Below the pieces are notes generated by a model. That model saw only the letters and a list, made by a program, of their open reading frames with translations. It did not search any database and was not told the origin of the DNA. From the NCBI RefSeq assembly GCF_002162355.1, contig NZ_CP021434.1, positions 528,501-592,500 of the forward strand: DNA of 64,000 bases. Reading direction: 5' to 3'. Shown here one piece after another: positions 26,143-35,101 of the stretch (positions within the stretch are counted from its first letter, which is position 1; each line of letters starts with the position of its first letter). This DNA comes from Tumebacillus avium. GTDB taxonomy: Bacteria; Bacillota; Bacilli; Tumebacillales; Tumebacillaceae. The position numbers and the translations under genes were made by a program.

Positions 26143-27048
26143 TTACAACGTTCCGTAATACCAGCAGAACGGAGAGTCGCAGCCATAGCCGGTACCATCG
26201 TTTGAGGGGTACCGTTTCTGATACATCGCCATCATCAGGTCGGACAGTTCGCCATACGCTTCTGAGAACAGGCTGTTCGTTTCGTTGCTGTCATTCCCGA
26301 CCGCATATAAGAAGACGTTGATGACCTGGTCATAGCGCTCCAGCAGAAATTGCAAGTCCCGATCATACGCTTCCAGCGCTTTCATATAGTTGTATTCGGC
26401 TTCCACTTCCTGAAACTTCGCCAAGAGCTGCTGCCGGATCACGCTTGGCGACGCATATTTGGGCGCGCCAGGCGTCGAACCATACACATGCCAATCGCTG
26501 TACATCGCGAACGCCTCGCGCAGATTCAACTCCAGAACCTCATACTTGTTCCAAAAATCGTCCGTCTGCATCAGGTCGCGCATATAGCCGCCTTCGTTGA
26601 TCTCGTGTGCGCTTTTGATCGTCACCGTGGCAGTAGCTTCGTTCCACGCCACTTGCGCTCCCAGCGCTTCGCCGACAAAGCGCACCGGCACCATCGTTCG
26701 CCCTTTGACCAGTTGAGCAGGCACATCCAGCGCGATCGCCTGATCATTGAGAAACGCCCATTTCGAGTTGATCGTCAGCTTCAGATCATCGCTCATCGTA
26801 TACCCGCGCACAGTGCTCGTCTTCTCATCCCATTCGATGATCATGCCGAGCTTTTCAAAAATCGCCCGCATCGGCACCAGCGTGCGGCCGTTGACCACGA
26901 CCGGAGCCGGGTCATAGTATTGTTTCACCCCGTCGATCACCACGGAGATCTCTGTTGCTTTCGCTGCCTCCACTGGCGTACCCAGTGACGGCACGGCGAT
27001 CGTCACCGCCATCATGAGCGACAAAAACGACATAAACAATCGCTTCAT
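26143..27048 (-). CDS. Secreted protein with copper amine oxidase N-terminal-like domain
   Basis: 301 residues with a signal peptide (1-28, ending PVEAA). Residues ~33-145 form a copper-amine-oxidase N-terminal-like domain in tandem beta motifs, VVVNGRTLVPMRAIFEKLG and LVKGRTMVPVRFVGEALG, common on Firmicute surface proteins. The helical C-terminal half (150-280) is not recognised and ends with two Cys in YGCDSPFCWYYG. Stand-alone transcription unit. Function unknown. Confidence 0.85.
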   Translation of the reverse strand: MKRLFMSFLSLMMAVTIAVPSLGTPVEAAKATEISVVIDGVKQYYDPAPVVVNGRTLVPMRAIFEKLGMIIEWDEKTSTVRGYTMSDDLKLTINSKWAFLNDQAIALDVPAQLVKGRTMVPVRFVGEALGAQVAWNEATATVTIKSAHEINEGGYMRDLMQTDDFWNKYEVLELNLREAFAMYSDWHVYGSTPGAPKYASPSVIRQQLLAKFQEVEAEYNYMKALEAYDRDLQFLLERYDQVINVFLYAVGNDSNETNSLFSEAYGELSDLMMAMYQKRYPSNDGTGYGCDSPFCWYYGTL

Positions 27049-27141
27049 TCTCTTCCCTCTCTCACATTTATCGCTGGTAAAATTGTACTAAATTTAGCAA
27101 ACGATTACCAGAGAGGAAATGTATCGCCTGCCATAAATCTA

Positions 27142-27981
27142 TCACTCAAACAAATTGATCTGCCCCGGCGCTTCCCCGCGATACTCCACGCCAAGCATCC
27201 GCATCAGTTCCTTGGCGTTTGGAGCGGCGTCCTTGCCCGAGTTGTTGTTAAAAATCACGCAGATCTCCTTCGTCGACTTCTGCAGTTCCAGCAGACGTTC
27301 CTTCCACTCCAGCAGCTCCTCCGTGTTGTACCGATACAGATACCGCACGTCGCGCCACGATTCGTCCTCCTTGCCCTGCCCCGACCATCCGCTCACATTC
27401 CGCCCGTGAAAGCGCACCAGCGTCAGGTCAGGATGCGTGGCCTGCAGCACCGTCGGCACCGAGCCGCTGCCAGCCTGCGGTTCATCGCAGATCGAGTGAA
27501 TCCACCCTTCCCGTTCCATAAACTGCAGCGTCTTGTCACGCATCCCGGGCAGGAACCAGCTCTGGTGCCGAAACTCCAGCGCCACCGGCAGTTCGCCCAT
27601 TTTTTCCTTCGTATAGCGCAGAGCATCCACATTCCGCCGGTTGCATTCGAACCACGGCGGGTACTGGAACAGCACCATTTTCAGCCGATCCGCTTCGATC
27701 ACCGGAACCAGCGAGCCTAAAAATGCGTCAAACATCGCAGCAGCATTATCAAACGGGTTGTTCCCGCGCAGATGCCCCGTCATCCCCTGATACGCCTTGA
27801 TCACAAAACCAAAATCGGGCGGCGTCTCCCGGACCCATTTTTCATAATTGCGCTTCGGCTGTACGGCGTAAAACGAACTCTCCGATTCCACGATCGGAAA
27901 ATGCACCGAGTACTCGCTCAGCTTCTCCCCGCCGATCACCGCCGCATGATGCTTCCACCCGGACAATCCAAACCGGAACAC
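27142..27981 (-). CDS. DUF72 family protein
   Basis: 279 residues of the DUF72 TIM-barrel family (YunF-like): GLSGWKHHAAVIG at the N-terminus, VESESSFYAVQ, FVIKAYQGMTG and YVLFQYPP-like MVLFQYPPWF. Family function is undefined. GTG start; GGAAGAG lies upstream. The C-terminus EAPGQINLFE is typical of the family. Confidence 0.88.
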   Translation of the reverse strand: MFRFGLSGWKHHAAVIGGEKLSEYSVHFPIVESESSFYAVQPKRNYEKWVRETPPDFGFVIKAYQGMTGHLRGNNPFDNAAAMFDAFLGSLVPVIEADRLKMVLFQYPPWFECNRRNVDALRYTKEKMGELPVALEFRHQSWFLPGMRDKTLQFMEREGWIHSICDEPQAGSGSVPTVLQATHPDLTLVRFHGRNVSGWSGQGKEDESWRDVRYLYRYNTEELLEWKERLLELQKSTKEICVIFNNNSGKDAAPNAKELMRMLGVEYRGEAPGQINLFE

Positions 27982-28016
27982 AACGCACTCTTCCTTTCCT
28001 ATAGAAATTCACAGCG

Positions 28017-28046
28017 AAAAGGTTGCCTGCGAACAGGCAACCTTTT
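28017..28046 (-). terminator. Intrinsic terminator after the RimL-like acetyltransferase gene
   Basis: A perfect 13-bp stem, AAAAGGTTGCCTG with its complement, and a 4-nt loop, 5 nt past the stop at 28051. The U tract comes from the stem itself. Confidence 0.8.
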
Positions 28047-28050
28047 GTCG

Positions 28051-28611
28051 TCAAAACTCCACGCCGCGCACTTTCGCAAACACCATCGTGTCGCGCAAGA
28101 CGCCTTGCATGTCGAAACGGTCTTTGCGCAGCACTCCTTCGAGCGTGAAGCCGAGGCGCTCGGCGATTTTGATGCTGCGGACGTTCTCCGGATGCGTGCG
28201 TATCTCGATGCGATTGGCATCCAGCTTCTTGACGGCAAACTCCGTGATGCCGGCCACCGCTTCGGTCATCAGCCCTTGTCCGGCACGGGAGGCGCGAATC
28301 CAGTACCCGATCTCAAACTTGCGCAGTTTCCAGTCCAGCCGATGCAGCCCGCTGCAGCCGACCAGCTCGCCCGTTGCTTTGTCAAACAGGTGCAGGCGCA
28401 AGTCCTCCCGGTCGAAAAACTGCTGCCGCGCCTTGCGAATGTTCGCCTGCGTCTCCGCCAAAATCGGCTTCTGCTGCGCCCACGGCATCCACGGTTTCAG
28501 ATGCTCGTAGCTCTCACAGATCGCATCGAACAGCGGCTGCGCGTCCGCATCCTTCGGCGCGCGAATCAACAGCCGATTGGTCTCAAACTTCTCCGGCACA
28601 TAGATGTCCAC
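28051..28611 (-). CDS. RimJ/RimL-type GNAT acetyltransferase
   Basis: 186 residues with the N-terminal FETNRLLIRAP, the acetyl-CoA loop RAGQGLMTEAV and HPENVRSIKIAERLGF that mark the ribosomal-protein alanine acetyltransferase-like group. The group also includes antibiotic and spermidine acetylases, so the substrate is open. It ends in its own terminator. Confidence 0.88.
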   Translation of the reverse strand: MDIYVPEKFETNRLLIRAPKDADAQPLFDAICESYEHLKPWMPWAQQKPILAETQANIRKARQQFFDREDLRLHLFDKATGELVGCSGLHRLDWKLRKFEIGYWIRASRAGQGLMTEAVAGITEFAVKKLDANRIEIRTHPENVRSIKIAERLGFTLEGVLRKDRFDMQGVLRDTMVFAKVRGVEF

Positions 28612-28800
28612 AGTTCCACCTGCTTTCTACGTAACGATCGATACATGCTACAGACTGTTACGACATGCGCCCTTTCAAACCCTGCCCAGCGCTCATTTCT
28701 TTGACCAAAATCCATCGGTACTAAGTGGGTAACCGGAAATCATCGATCTCTTGACGATTGAACACAAAGAAGACAGCAGCAAAGGTATATGACATAGGCA

Positions 28801-28922
28801 GTGCAAGCGATGGTCGACTACATGTTCACGCATACCGAACCGACCAAGACCTTCGCCATCGTCAAGTCCGCATGTCCGAAGGACTCGACTACGATCAATT
28901 CAAGATCACCAAAAAAGGATAG
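28801..28922 (+). pseudogene. Fragment of a frameshifted coding sequence
   Basis: The 350-bp gap 28612-28961 holds no intact gene. At 28801 a plus-strand frame reads VDYMFTHTEPTKTFAIVK; after a one-base loss near 28866 it would continue RMSEGLDYDQFKITKKG and stop at 28920. The amino acid usage looks like a real C-terminus of some protein that I cannot name. There is no ribosome site nearby. Confidence 0.35.
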
Positions 28923-28959
28923 AGCGTCAGAGACCTTCTCTGCCTGCTCTATCCTTTTT
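28912..28959 (-). terminator. Intrinsic terminator after the HtrA-like protease gene
   Basis: A 14-bp stem, AAAAAGGATAGAGC with its complement, enclosing a smaller CAGAGA/TCTCTG hairpin, just past the stop at 28962. The A and T runs make it usable in both directions. Confidence 0.85.
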
Positions 28960-28961
28960 CT

Positions 28962-30140
28962 CTAGATTTTCTCTGCACTGCCACTCAACATCTTCAGTTG
29001 GTTATTTTCAAATCCGATATGATAAATAACTTGGTACTGACTGAACCTTGTATCGCCGCTTTCCGTTCGCTCTTCTGCTTTGATAATCGCTGTCACCCGC
29101 ACTTGGTCATCGCCGCTCATCGATGAAGTCATGTCGCTCACTTCCACCCAAGATGTATAGATATAACCATTTCGGAAAGTATCGTAAGCCATGTCTTCCT
29201 GCCAGTCACTTCCTAACAACGCATATGCACCAACAAAATCTTGCGAGTTAAGGCTATCGTAAAAATACCCCACAAGATATTGAGCAGTTTCTCGGAAAGT
29301 GTTGTCATCACTGATCAGTTCCGATGCTAATGTTTCAGATTCCGAATGAGATACAGTTGCAACTGTCTTCGCAGGATTTTTTGACCAATTTTCTACTAAG
29401 GGCAGCACATCTAGGATCGGAATGCTAAAACCAATGCTGCCTTGATTGGTTCCGGCAGAATTGATTCCTACCACCGCCCCGGACTTTTTGTTGACCAGTG
29501 GTCCGCCGCTATTGCCTGGGGCGATAGGAGCCGATATCTGGTAAACCCCTTTGTAGGTGTACGGTTCAATCTCGAGATCTCTGTCGATCCCGGAAATGAT
29601 GCCTGTTGTAACGGTGTTCTCTAAACCCAACGGACTTCCAAATGCGATCACATCGTCACCGATCTCACTTTTTGCCTTTCGTTCAAGTACCATTGGATCT
29701 TTCCCCGCCAAGTCTGGCACTCTGACCAAGGCCACATCAATATCTTGACTGATCCCAATGACTTTCCCTTTATAAATCGTGGAGTCAGCCATTTTGACCG
29801 TGACATCCTCAGCCCCTTCTACTACGTGAGCGTTGGTGATAATATCGCCTTGGTCATTATAGAGAAACCCTGAACCCAGTGATTCGCCGTAATCCGATTT
29901 TACTTGCAGCAGCACAACAAGTTTTTGATTCTCAAAAATTACAGACTTAAGATCCTTATCCTGCGATTGTTGTGTAGTTCCTGATTGGTCAACTTCTCCT
30001 AATCGGGACACAGCAACGACTGTCTGCTGACTATAAAAAGCATGCACGTACCATGAGCCGACGCCACCAATTGCCATAATCAAACAACTGAGCAGGATCG
30101 CCCACCATTTTCTTGAAGAAGATGTCTGAGAATTATTCAT
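28962..30140 (-). CDS. Membrane-anchored HtrA/DegP-like serine protease
   Basis: About 392 residues. The ATG at 30140 is chosen because AAGGAGAG lies 10 nt upstream. One N-terminal membrane helix (residues ~15-35) is followed by a trypsin-like domain with the triad His in ITNAHVV, Asp in ISQDIDVALV and Ser in PGNSGGPLV. There is no PDZ domain; instead a ~120-residue C-terminal domain follows. It is 16 nt downstream of the zinc-ribbon protein and in the same operon. Base composition is more AT-rich than the neighbours. Confidence 0.88.
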   Translation of the reverse strand: MNNSQTSSSRKWWAILLSCLIMAIGGVGSWYVHAFYSQQTVVAVSRLGEVDQSGTTQQSQDKDLKSVIFENQKLVVLLQVKSDYGESLGSGFLYNDQGDIITNAHVVEGAEDVTVKMADSTIYKGKVIGISQDIDVALVRVPDLAGKDPMVLERKAKSEIGDDVIAFGSPLGLENTVTTGIISGIDRDLEIEPYTYKGVYQISAPIAPGNSGGPLVNKKSGAVVGINSAGTNQGSIGFSIPILDVLPLVENWSKNPAKTVATVSHSESETLASELISDDNTFRETAQYLVGYFYDSLNSQDFVGAYALLGSDWQEDMAYDTFRNGYIYTSWVEVSDMTSSMSGDDQVRVTAIIKAEERTESGDTRFSQYQVIYHIGFENNQLKMLSGSAEKI

Positions 30141-30156
30141 TTCTTCTAAACTCTCC

Positions 30157-31329
30157 TTACTCAATGTACCAAGTAACATTAGTAATTTTGAATGATTTTC
30201 CGTCTTCATTGCCATACACTGTGCTATCGAAGATTCCAATTTCTCCTGGCTCTAAATAAAAAGGGTATACATAGGTGCTGCCTTGATCAATTTCTTGGCC
30301 CGATGCGTCATAAACGGAATAGAAAACTTCCACCATTGAGATCATCCGTGTCGCAATGTTTTTGACTTCACCCGTAATCGAATAGCCGCCCCACTCAGAT
30401 AAAGAACCGTTGGAACTCAAGACTTCTACTGCATTGGTTCGGTTTTTCTCATCTTCTTTCGCCGCAGCAAGCATCGCTTGTTCAAGTCGTGATTGCTGTT
30501 GCTGCTCAAATTCCTCTTGCTGTTTGGTAACGTCTTTTTTGTATGCGAGCAGTTTGCTGTTCGTTGCATCGTAGGATAAAGCCTGATCAACTGTCGAGAG
30601 TGCGGAAGAGAATTGTTTGTCTTTTAAATAATCACTCGCTTTAGCGAGTGCGACTTCCACAAGTTTTGTTTGAACTTCTACCGTGGCTTCTTTAGCTGAG
30701 GGATCATCAATAGATTGAAGTTTGGAGAGCAGCGGAGCAACTTCTTCAATCGTTTTTTTGTTTGCCATCTCGTGTTTGACTTGCGCAATGGTCACCGTAT
30801 TTTTTTGGTGAGTTACTCTTTTCTGGATCACCTCACCCAATGGTGCATGTAAGGCTCCGGCGTCCTTAGTGGCCTGCTCAATCAACGATTGTGCTTTCCC
30901 ATACTGCTTTTGTTTCAATTGCTCATTTGCTGCTTCTAATTGATCAACAATCTTCTGGCCTTGCTTCGCCCATTCTAGATCTGCATGGAGTGTCCTATGC
31001 TCGGAACGCAATGACAATCCTTTTTCAAAGACAGGAATTGCCTCGTGAAACTTCCCCTCCATCGCAAGCGCTTCGCCCTGTTTAAGATATGCTGTAACAG
31101 ATGCGTCCACCTTTTTCTCATAAATAAAAGTGCCGCCTACAGCAAGAACTGCTACCAATGTCGCCGTTACTGGCATCCACCATAATTTACGTTGTTTTTG
31201 TACGTTGGCAGTTGCAGGTTTTGTTTCAACAAGCGGCGGTTTTACATTTGATTTGCTAACTTCTTGACCGCAATGGGGGCAAAATCGTCCACTTTCTGCA
31301 ATTTCGCCACCACAATGATTACAAAACAC
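30157..31329 (-). CDS. Zinc-ribbon membrane protein with TPR-like helices and FxLYD-type C-terminal domain
   Basis: About 390 residues from the GTG at 31329 (GGAGGGAG 7 nt upstream). An N-terminal zinc ribbon with two CxxC pairs (FCNHCGGE, FCPHCGQE) precedes one membrane helix (~50-70). A long helical region with TPR-like repeats (FHEAIPVFEKGLSL, FSSALSTVDQAL) leads to a ~100-residue beta domain with SITGEVKNIATRMISMVEV, as in FxLYD domains. It is co-transcribed with the HtrA-like protease, which suggests a shared envelope quality-control role; that is inference. Confidence 0.78.
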   Translation of the reverse strand: MFCNHCGGEIAESGRFCPHCGQEVSKSNVKPPLVETKPATANVQKQRKLWWMPVTATLVAVLAVGGTFIYEKKVDASVTAYLKQGEALAMEGKFHEAIPVFEKGLSLRSEHRTLHADLEWAKQGQKIVDQLEAANEQLKQKQYGKAQSLIEQATKDAGALHAPLGEVIQKRVTHQKNTVTIAQVKHEMANKKTIEEVAPLLSKLQSIDDPSAKEATVEVQTKLVEVALAKASDYLKDKQFSSALSTVDQALSYDATNSKLLAYKKDVTKQQEEFEQQQQSRLEQAMLAAAKEDEKNRTNAVEVLSSNGSLSEWGGYSITGEVKNIATRMISMVEVFYSVYDASGQEIDQGSTYVYPFYLEPGEIGIFDSTVYGNEDGKSFKITNVTWYIE

Positions 31330-31464
31330 GTTCAGACTCCCTCCAATTTTTACACTGATGTTTACAAATGTTCTTTCATCATCCAATTCTATCTTTTTTG
31401 GGTAATTAATACAAACTTTATAGGCAGTTGGCTCTGTTCGACTTTTACTCTGGCAAATTTCGGG

Positions 31465-31470
31465 TATAAT
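31465..31470 (+). promoter_or_regulatory. Likely -10 element of the VOC-SRPBCC operon
   Basis: A perfect TATAAT about 27 nt upstream of GAGGAG. The -35 region (CTTTTA at 17-bp spacing) is weak. Confidence 0.45.
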
Positions 31471-31496
31471 GGAAAAGTGAAATTTTAATAGAGGAG

Positions 31497-31931
31497 ATGT
31501 TTGAACTGGCTACGAAATTGATTCCGTACCTCGTGCTCGACGGTACTGCGAAGGAAGCAATCGAATATTACCAAAAGGCACTGGATGCAGAACTGCTCTT
31601 CTCCCAGGCGTTTGGCGACTCGCCGGAAGATCCGGAGCACCCGACGCCGGCTGAAATGAAAGACCGCATCATGCATGCGACGATCAAAGTCGGCGAGTCG
31701 GAAATTATGTTCTCCGACACCTTCCCGGGCCAGCCGCACGCGATCGGCTCGCAAGTGACGATCTGCCTGACCACCGACAGCAAAGAAACCGCAGAACGTT
31801 TCTTTAACGCGCTGGCAGACGGCGGCCAAGTTAGCATGCCGCTGCAAGAGACTTTCTTCAGCCCGCTCTACGGCATCGTAACCGACAAGTTCGGCATCCC
31901 GTTCCAGATCTACACCGAGGGCCAGCACTAA
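31497..31931 (+). CDS. VOC family protein (PhnB-like)
   Basis: 144 residues of the PhnB/glyoxalase-like family: LIPYLVLDGTAKEAIEYYQKAL, MKDRIMHATIKVGESEIMFSD and a C-terminal YGIVTDKFGIPFQIYTEG. Such proteins are often uncharacterised. The ATG at 31497 abuts GAGGAG with no spacer, so initiation could instead occur at a CTG three codons later. It overlaps the next gene by one base (TAATG). Confidence 0.8.
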   Translation: MFELATKLIPYLVLDGTAKEAIEYYQKALDAELLFSQAFGDSPEDPEHPTPAEMKDRIMHATIKVGESEIMFSDTFPGQPHAIGSQVTICLTTDSKETAERFFNALADGGQVSMPLQETFFSPLYGIVTDKFGIPFQIYTEGQH

Positions 31932-32392
31932 TGTCGGACCACCCCCGCCACACGCGTGGCGAGGATGTGCAGGTGCGCGTGACGCGTCGTTTTGCTGTGT
32001 CGCCCGAGCAGATTTTTGACGCGTGGCTGACTCCCGATCTTATCGGCAACTGGATGTTTGGCCCGGCGCTGCGAGAGGAAGAAGTGCTGCGCATCGAAAC
32101 GGACGCCCGCGTCGGCGGCACGTTTTCCTTCGTGGTGCGCCGGGGCGGTGCGGAGATTGACCACATCGGGCAGTATCTCGAACTCGACCGTCCCCGCCGC
32201 CTCGCCTTCACGTGGTCGGTGGCGCCCGACCCGATCGACAGCTCCCGCGTGCGGATCGAGATCCTCCCGCTGGAGTCGGGCTGCGAATTGACGCTGACCC
32301 ACGAACTGTCACCGGAGTGGGCCGACTACGCGGACCGCACCAAGGAAGCGTGGAGCAAGATGCTCGACGCGCTGGCGTCACAGCTTGGCTGA
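31931..32392 (+). CDS. SRPBCC/AHSA1-domain protein
   Basis: 153 residues with the START/Bet v1-like fold of AHSA1 proteins: VTRRFAVSPEQIFDAWLTPD, GRPRRLAFTWS-type LDRPRRLAFTWSV and a C-terminal amphipathic helix TKEAWSKMLDALASQLG. It is translationally coupled to the VOC gene. Members bind hydrophobic ligands or act as stress-linked regulators; specific role unknown. Confidence 0.87.
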   Translation: MSDHPRHTRGEDVQVRVTRRFAVSPEQIFDAWLTPDLIGNWMFGPALREEEVLRIETDARVGGTFSFVVRRGGAEIDHIGQYLELDRPRRLAFTWSVAPDPIDSSRVRIEILPLESGCELTLTHELSPEWADYADRTKEAWSKMLDALASQLG

Positions 32393-32401
32393 CGAACCCC
32401 A

Positions 32402-32438
32402 AAAAAGTCCCCCTTCGCTTGAAAGAAGGGGGACTTTT
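32402..32438. terminator. Bidirectional terminator between convergent genes
   Basis: A 15-bp stem, AAAAAGTCCCCCTTC with its complement, with A and T runs on both sides, between convergent genes ending at 32392 and 32443. Confidence 0.9.
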
Positions 32439-32442
32439 TCTT

Positions 32443-32901
32443 TTACGGGGTCTCGTACGCTTGCTTTAACGCTGCAATGTCGATCTTGTCCATCTGCAAC
32501 AAAGCATGCATCACGCGTGCCGATTTCTCCGGGTCGGAGCTGTGCATCAGTTCGCCGAGCGCAGTGGGGATGATCTGCCACGACACGCCAAACTGGTCGG
32601 TCAGCCAGCCGCACTTCATGACCTCACCGCCTGCGGAAAGCTTCTCCCACAGTTCATCCACTTCTTCCTGCGTTTCGCAGTTCACAAACAAGGAGATCGC
32701 CGGCGTGAACGTGTAATGCGGACCGCCATTCAGCGCCATAAAGGTCTGACCTTCCAATTCAAACGTCCCGGAAAAAACCGCTTCGTCGTCACCGAGGCGC
32801 TGTAGCGAGGTGATTCTGGAGTTTTTGAAGATCGAGACGTAATAGTTCATCGCCTCTTCCGCGTTGCCGTTAAACCAGAGGTACGGGGAGATTTTTTGCA
32901 T
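32443..32901 (-). CDS. PhnB-like VOC family protein
   Basis: 152 residues from the ATG at 32901 (AAGGAG upstream). ISPYLWFNGNAEEAMNYYVSIF and a C-terminal GWLTDQFGVSWQIIPTAL place it in the 3-demethylubiquinone methyltransferase-like/PhnB group, most members of which have no assigned reaction. Its own transcript, convergent with the SRPBCC gene. Confidence 0.87.
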   Translation of the reverse strand: MQKISPYLWFNGNAEEAMNYYVSIFKNSRITSLQRLGDDEAVFSGTFELEGQTFMALNGGPHYTFTPAISLFVNCETQEEVDELWEKLSAGGEVMKCGWLTDQFGVSWQIIPTALGELMHSSDPEKSARVMHALLQMDKIDIAALKQAYETP

Positions 32902-33052
32902 GTGGGCAGGCTCCTTCGATTCGATTGATATGTTAATTCTACCATAAAATCGCAAAATAGCCCCTTGTCTGCAGCACAAGGTTCCCTAGAAGAAGGAGTT
33001 GGTGTATGATCTATGGAAGTTGAAAAAGTTATGAAAGAACGGGGGGAACAGC

Positions 33053-33424
33053 GTGGAAGTTTTTACAGACTATGTAGCGCAACTTGATAACCCGCAACAT
33101 CGGGCGCGAACGGAAGAAGTTTTAGCTTGGGTGGCTGCGAAGTTTCCAAATCTAGTGCCAAAAATCGCCTGGAATCAGCCTATGTTCACCGATCATGGCA
33201 CCTATATTATCGGCTTTAGCGTAGCCAAACAGCATCTGGCGGTTGCCCCGGAAGCGGCTGGGATTCATCATTTTGCTGATCAAATTGTGCAGGCTGGCTA
33301 TGATCATACCAAGCTGTTGATGCGTATCAAGTGGGAGCGTCCGGTTGATTTCTCATTGCTTGAGAGAATGATCGAGTTTAATATTGCGGATAAGGCAGAC
33401 TGCTCCACCTTTTGGCGGAAATAA
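33053..33424 (+). CDS. DUF1801-family protein (YdhG-like)
   Basis: 123 residues. VLAWVAAKFPNLVPKIAWNQPMF, FSVAKQHLAVAP and C-terminal RIKWERPVDFSLLERMIEFN fit the YdhG/DUF1801 family, described in Bacillus as a frataxin-like iron chaperone group. GTG start with GGGGGAAC upstream. Single-gene unit closed by a terminator. Confidence 0.82.
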   Translation: MEVFTDYVAQLDNPQHRARTEEVLAWVAAKFPNLVPKIAWNQPMFTDHGTYIIGFSVAKQHLAVAPEAAGIHHFADQIVQAGYDHTKLLMRIKWERPVDFSLLERMIEFNIADKADCSTFWRK

Positions 33425-33436
33425 ATAGGTACGATT

Positions 33437-33469
33437 AAAAAGACGATCCAAATGCGGATCGTCTTTTTC
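33437..33469 (+). terminator. Intrinsic terminator after the YdhG-like gene
   Basis: Stem AAAAAGACGATCC/GGATCGTCTTTTT with a 6-nt loop and a T run. Confidence 0.87.
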
Positions 33470-33514
33470 TACGCGGGCGGCAAATTTTAAATCATTGCTT
33501 GTCGTATGTATCTG

Positions 33515-34075
33515 TTACTGCTCGTCAGTCACAACAACGTCCAATTTTCCTGTCTCAGGGTCGATGACCATACCATGGACTGGAACATCCTTTGGCATTA
33601 GCGGATGCTTTCGAATGAGGTCGACGCTTCCTCTGACGGAATCTTCCACGCTGTCGAATCCGTGCAGCCATTTTTCCAAGTCGATGCCAGACGCTTTGAG
33701 CGTATCGATCGTCTCCTCAGAGATACCGCGATCTTTGATTTTTTCCAAAGTTGCGTTTGGGTTGATGCTGCTCATTCCGCAATCGTGATGACCTACCACA
33801 ACCACCATGTCGGCATTCAGTTCATAAATGGCCACGATGATGCTGCGCATGACGCTGCCAAACGGGTGAGCAACGATCGCACCTGCATCTTTGATAAACT
33901 TGGCTTTTCCAGCTTTCAGGTTCATCGCTTGCGGAAGCAGTTGCGTCAAGCGCGTGTCCATACAGGAGACGACTACGACTTTTTTGTCGTCGTATTTGGA
34001 CGCTTGGAATTGAACGTAATCTTTGTTTTCTACGAACTGCTGATTGAACTCCAGGATTTGTTGAAAACGATTCAT
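33515..34075 (-). CDS. Beta-carbonic anhydrase
   Basis: 186 residues. Zinc ligands are Cys in VVVSCMDTR, His and Cys in VVGHHDCGM, with the Asp-Arg pair of CMDTR. It interconverts CO2 and bicarbonate in the cytoplasm. ATG with GGAGGGAG upstream. Monocistronic by appearance. Confidence 0.92.
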   Translation of the reverse strand: MNRFQQILEFNQQFVENKDYVQFQASKYDDKKVVVVSCMDTRLTQLLPQAMNLKAGKAKFIKDAGAIVAHPFGSVMRSIIVAIYELNADMVVVVGHHDCGMSSINPNATLEKIKDRGISEETIDTLKASGIDLEKWLHGFDSVEDSVRGSVDLIRKHPLMPKDVPVHGMVIDPETGKLDVVVTDEQ

Positions 34076-34119
34076 TCTACTCCCTCCTATTCACATTCAG
34101 TATACCATTGTCCAATCCT

Positions 34120-34920
34120 TCAACCAATCCCGACCTTATCGCCAACCAAACTGCCGATCGCCCCGCCAAGCCCAGAACGATAACGGGATGCCGGGTACGC
34201 TTGCGGATTCTGGGTCATTTCCTGAATGACAGCTTCCAAATGGTGACTCAACGCCCGCGCATCGGACAGTTGCTCGTTGCGAAGGAAGATCTGCTGTCTC
34301 AATTCTTTTTCGCCGAAACCAAGAAACTGGAACATATCGACCTCTAACAACAGGCGAATGCCGTCCTGTTCCAGCGCAGCCTCAAATTCCACTTCTTGCA
34401 CTTTCTCGTTGAACACACCGGTGGGAGAAAACTCAAACTCTTGCGTGGAACCATTGAATTTGCCGGAATCAAGTTTTTCACGGAACCTCAGCATATCCAG
34501 TGCCCGAACAATCGAGTTAAAGCGCTCCGGTGGGCAAACGTGCACCGAATCCCGGTCCGAGTCATCGATGCCGTCTGCAATGTCCAATCTGGTTTTAATG
34601 TGATAGCTAATCCCGTTTCGAGTAATCGGCAACCTCGCCGAGAGCGGATAATGAAACGGCAGTTCCTTGCTCTCACCCGGGCGAATGATAAAAGACGAAG
34701 CGATCGGAATCGTCGCCACAGTATGAGTGTACAACTGGGTACGATAGTAAAACTGTATGATCAGCTCGGCCGAAATATGGTTGATCTGCTGCTCGACTGC
34801 ACCGCCCTCGATCCGAAAGAACCCTTTTAATTCCTCGCCAAGTTCAACATGCTGCTTGTCTAACACCAAGTCCACTTTCGAAGCGCCAACACCCATTTGA
34901 GCCATCAACTTTTTAAGCAT
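34120..34920 (-). CDS. spo0M: Sporulation-control protein Spo0M
   Basis: 266 residues with an arrestin-like beta sandwich: MGVGASKVDLVLDKQHVELGEELKGFFRIEGG is the family start, and ELPFHYPLSARLPIT continues it. The C-terminal ~60 residues are a separate helical tail ending in GGAIGSLVGDKVG. In Bacillus Spo0M affects sporulation and cell envelope. The upstream gap 34921-35101 shows no other gene. Confidence 0.9.
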   Translation of the reverse strand: MLKKLMAQMGVGASKVDLVLDKQHVELGEELKGFFRIEGGAVEQQINHISAELIIQFYYRTQLYTHTVATIPIASSFIIRPGESKELPFHYPLSARLPITRNGISYHIKTRLDIADGIDDSDRDSVHVCPPERFNSIVRALDMLRFREKLDSGKFNGSTQEFEFSPTGVFNEKVQEVEFEAALEQDGIRLLLEVDMFQFLGFGEKELRQQIFLRNEQLSDARALSHHLEAVIQEMTQNPQAYPASRYRSGLGGAIGSLVGDKVGIG

Positions 34921-35101
34921 TTACATGTACACTCCTTCGAATTGCCGTAACTCTTATTCATGCATACGGATAAGCAGCTATAGCGTTTCAAATGAGCGAA
35001 AGTGTGCCGATTAGTGAGGGGTCAGGCATTACTTTGAACCAATCCATTCCTCCCACCTCACACGCCTCCTCTATGAAGACCATATCCCCTCTGAGCTTGT
35101 A

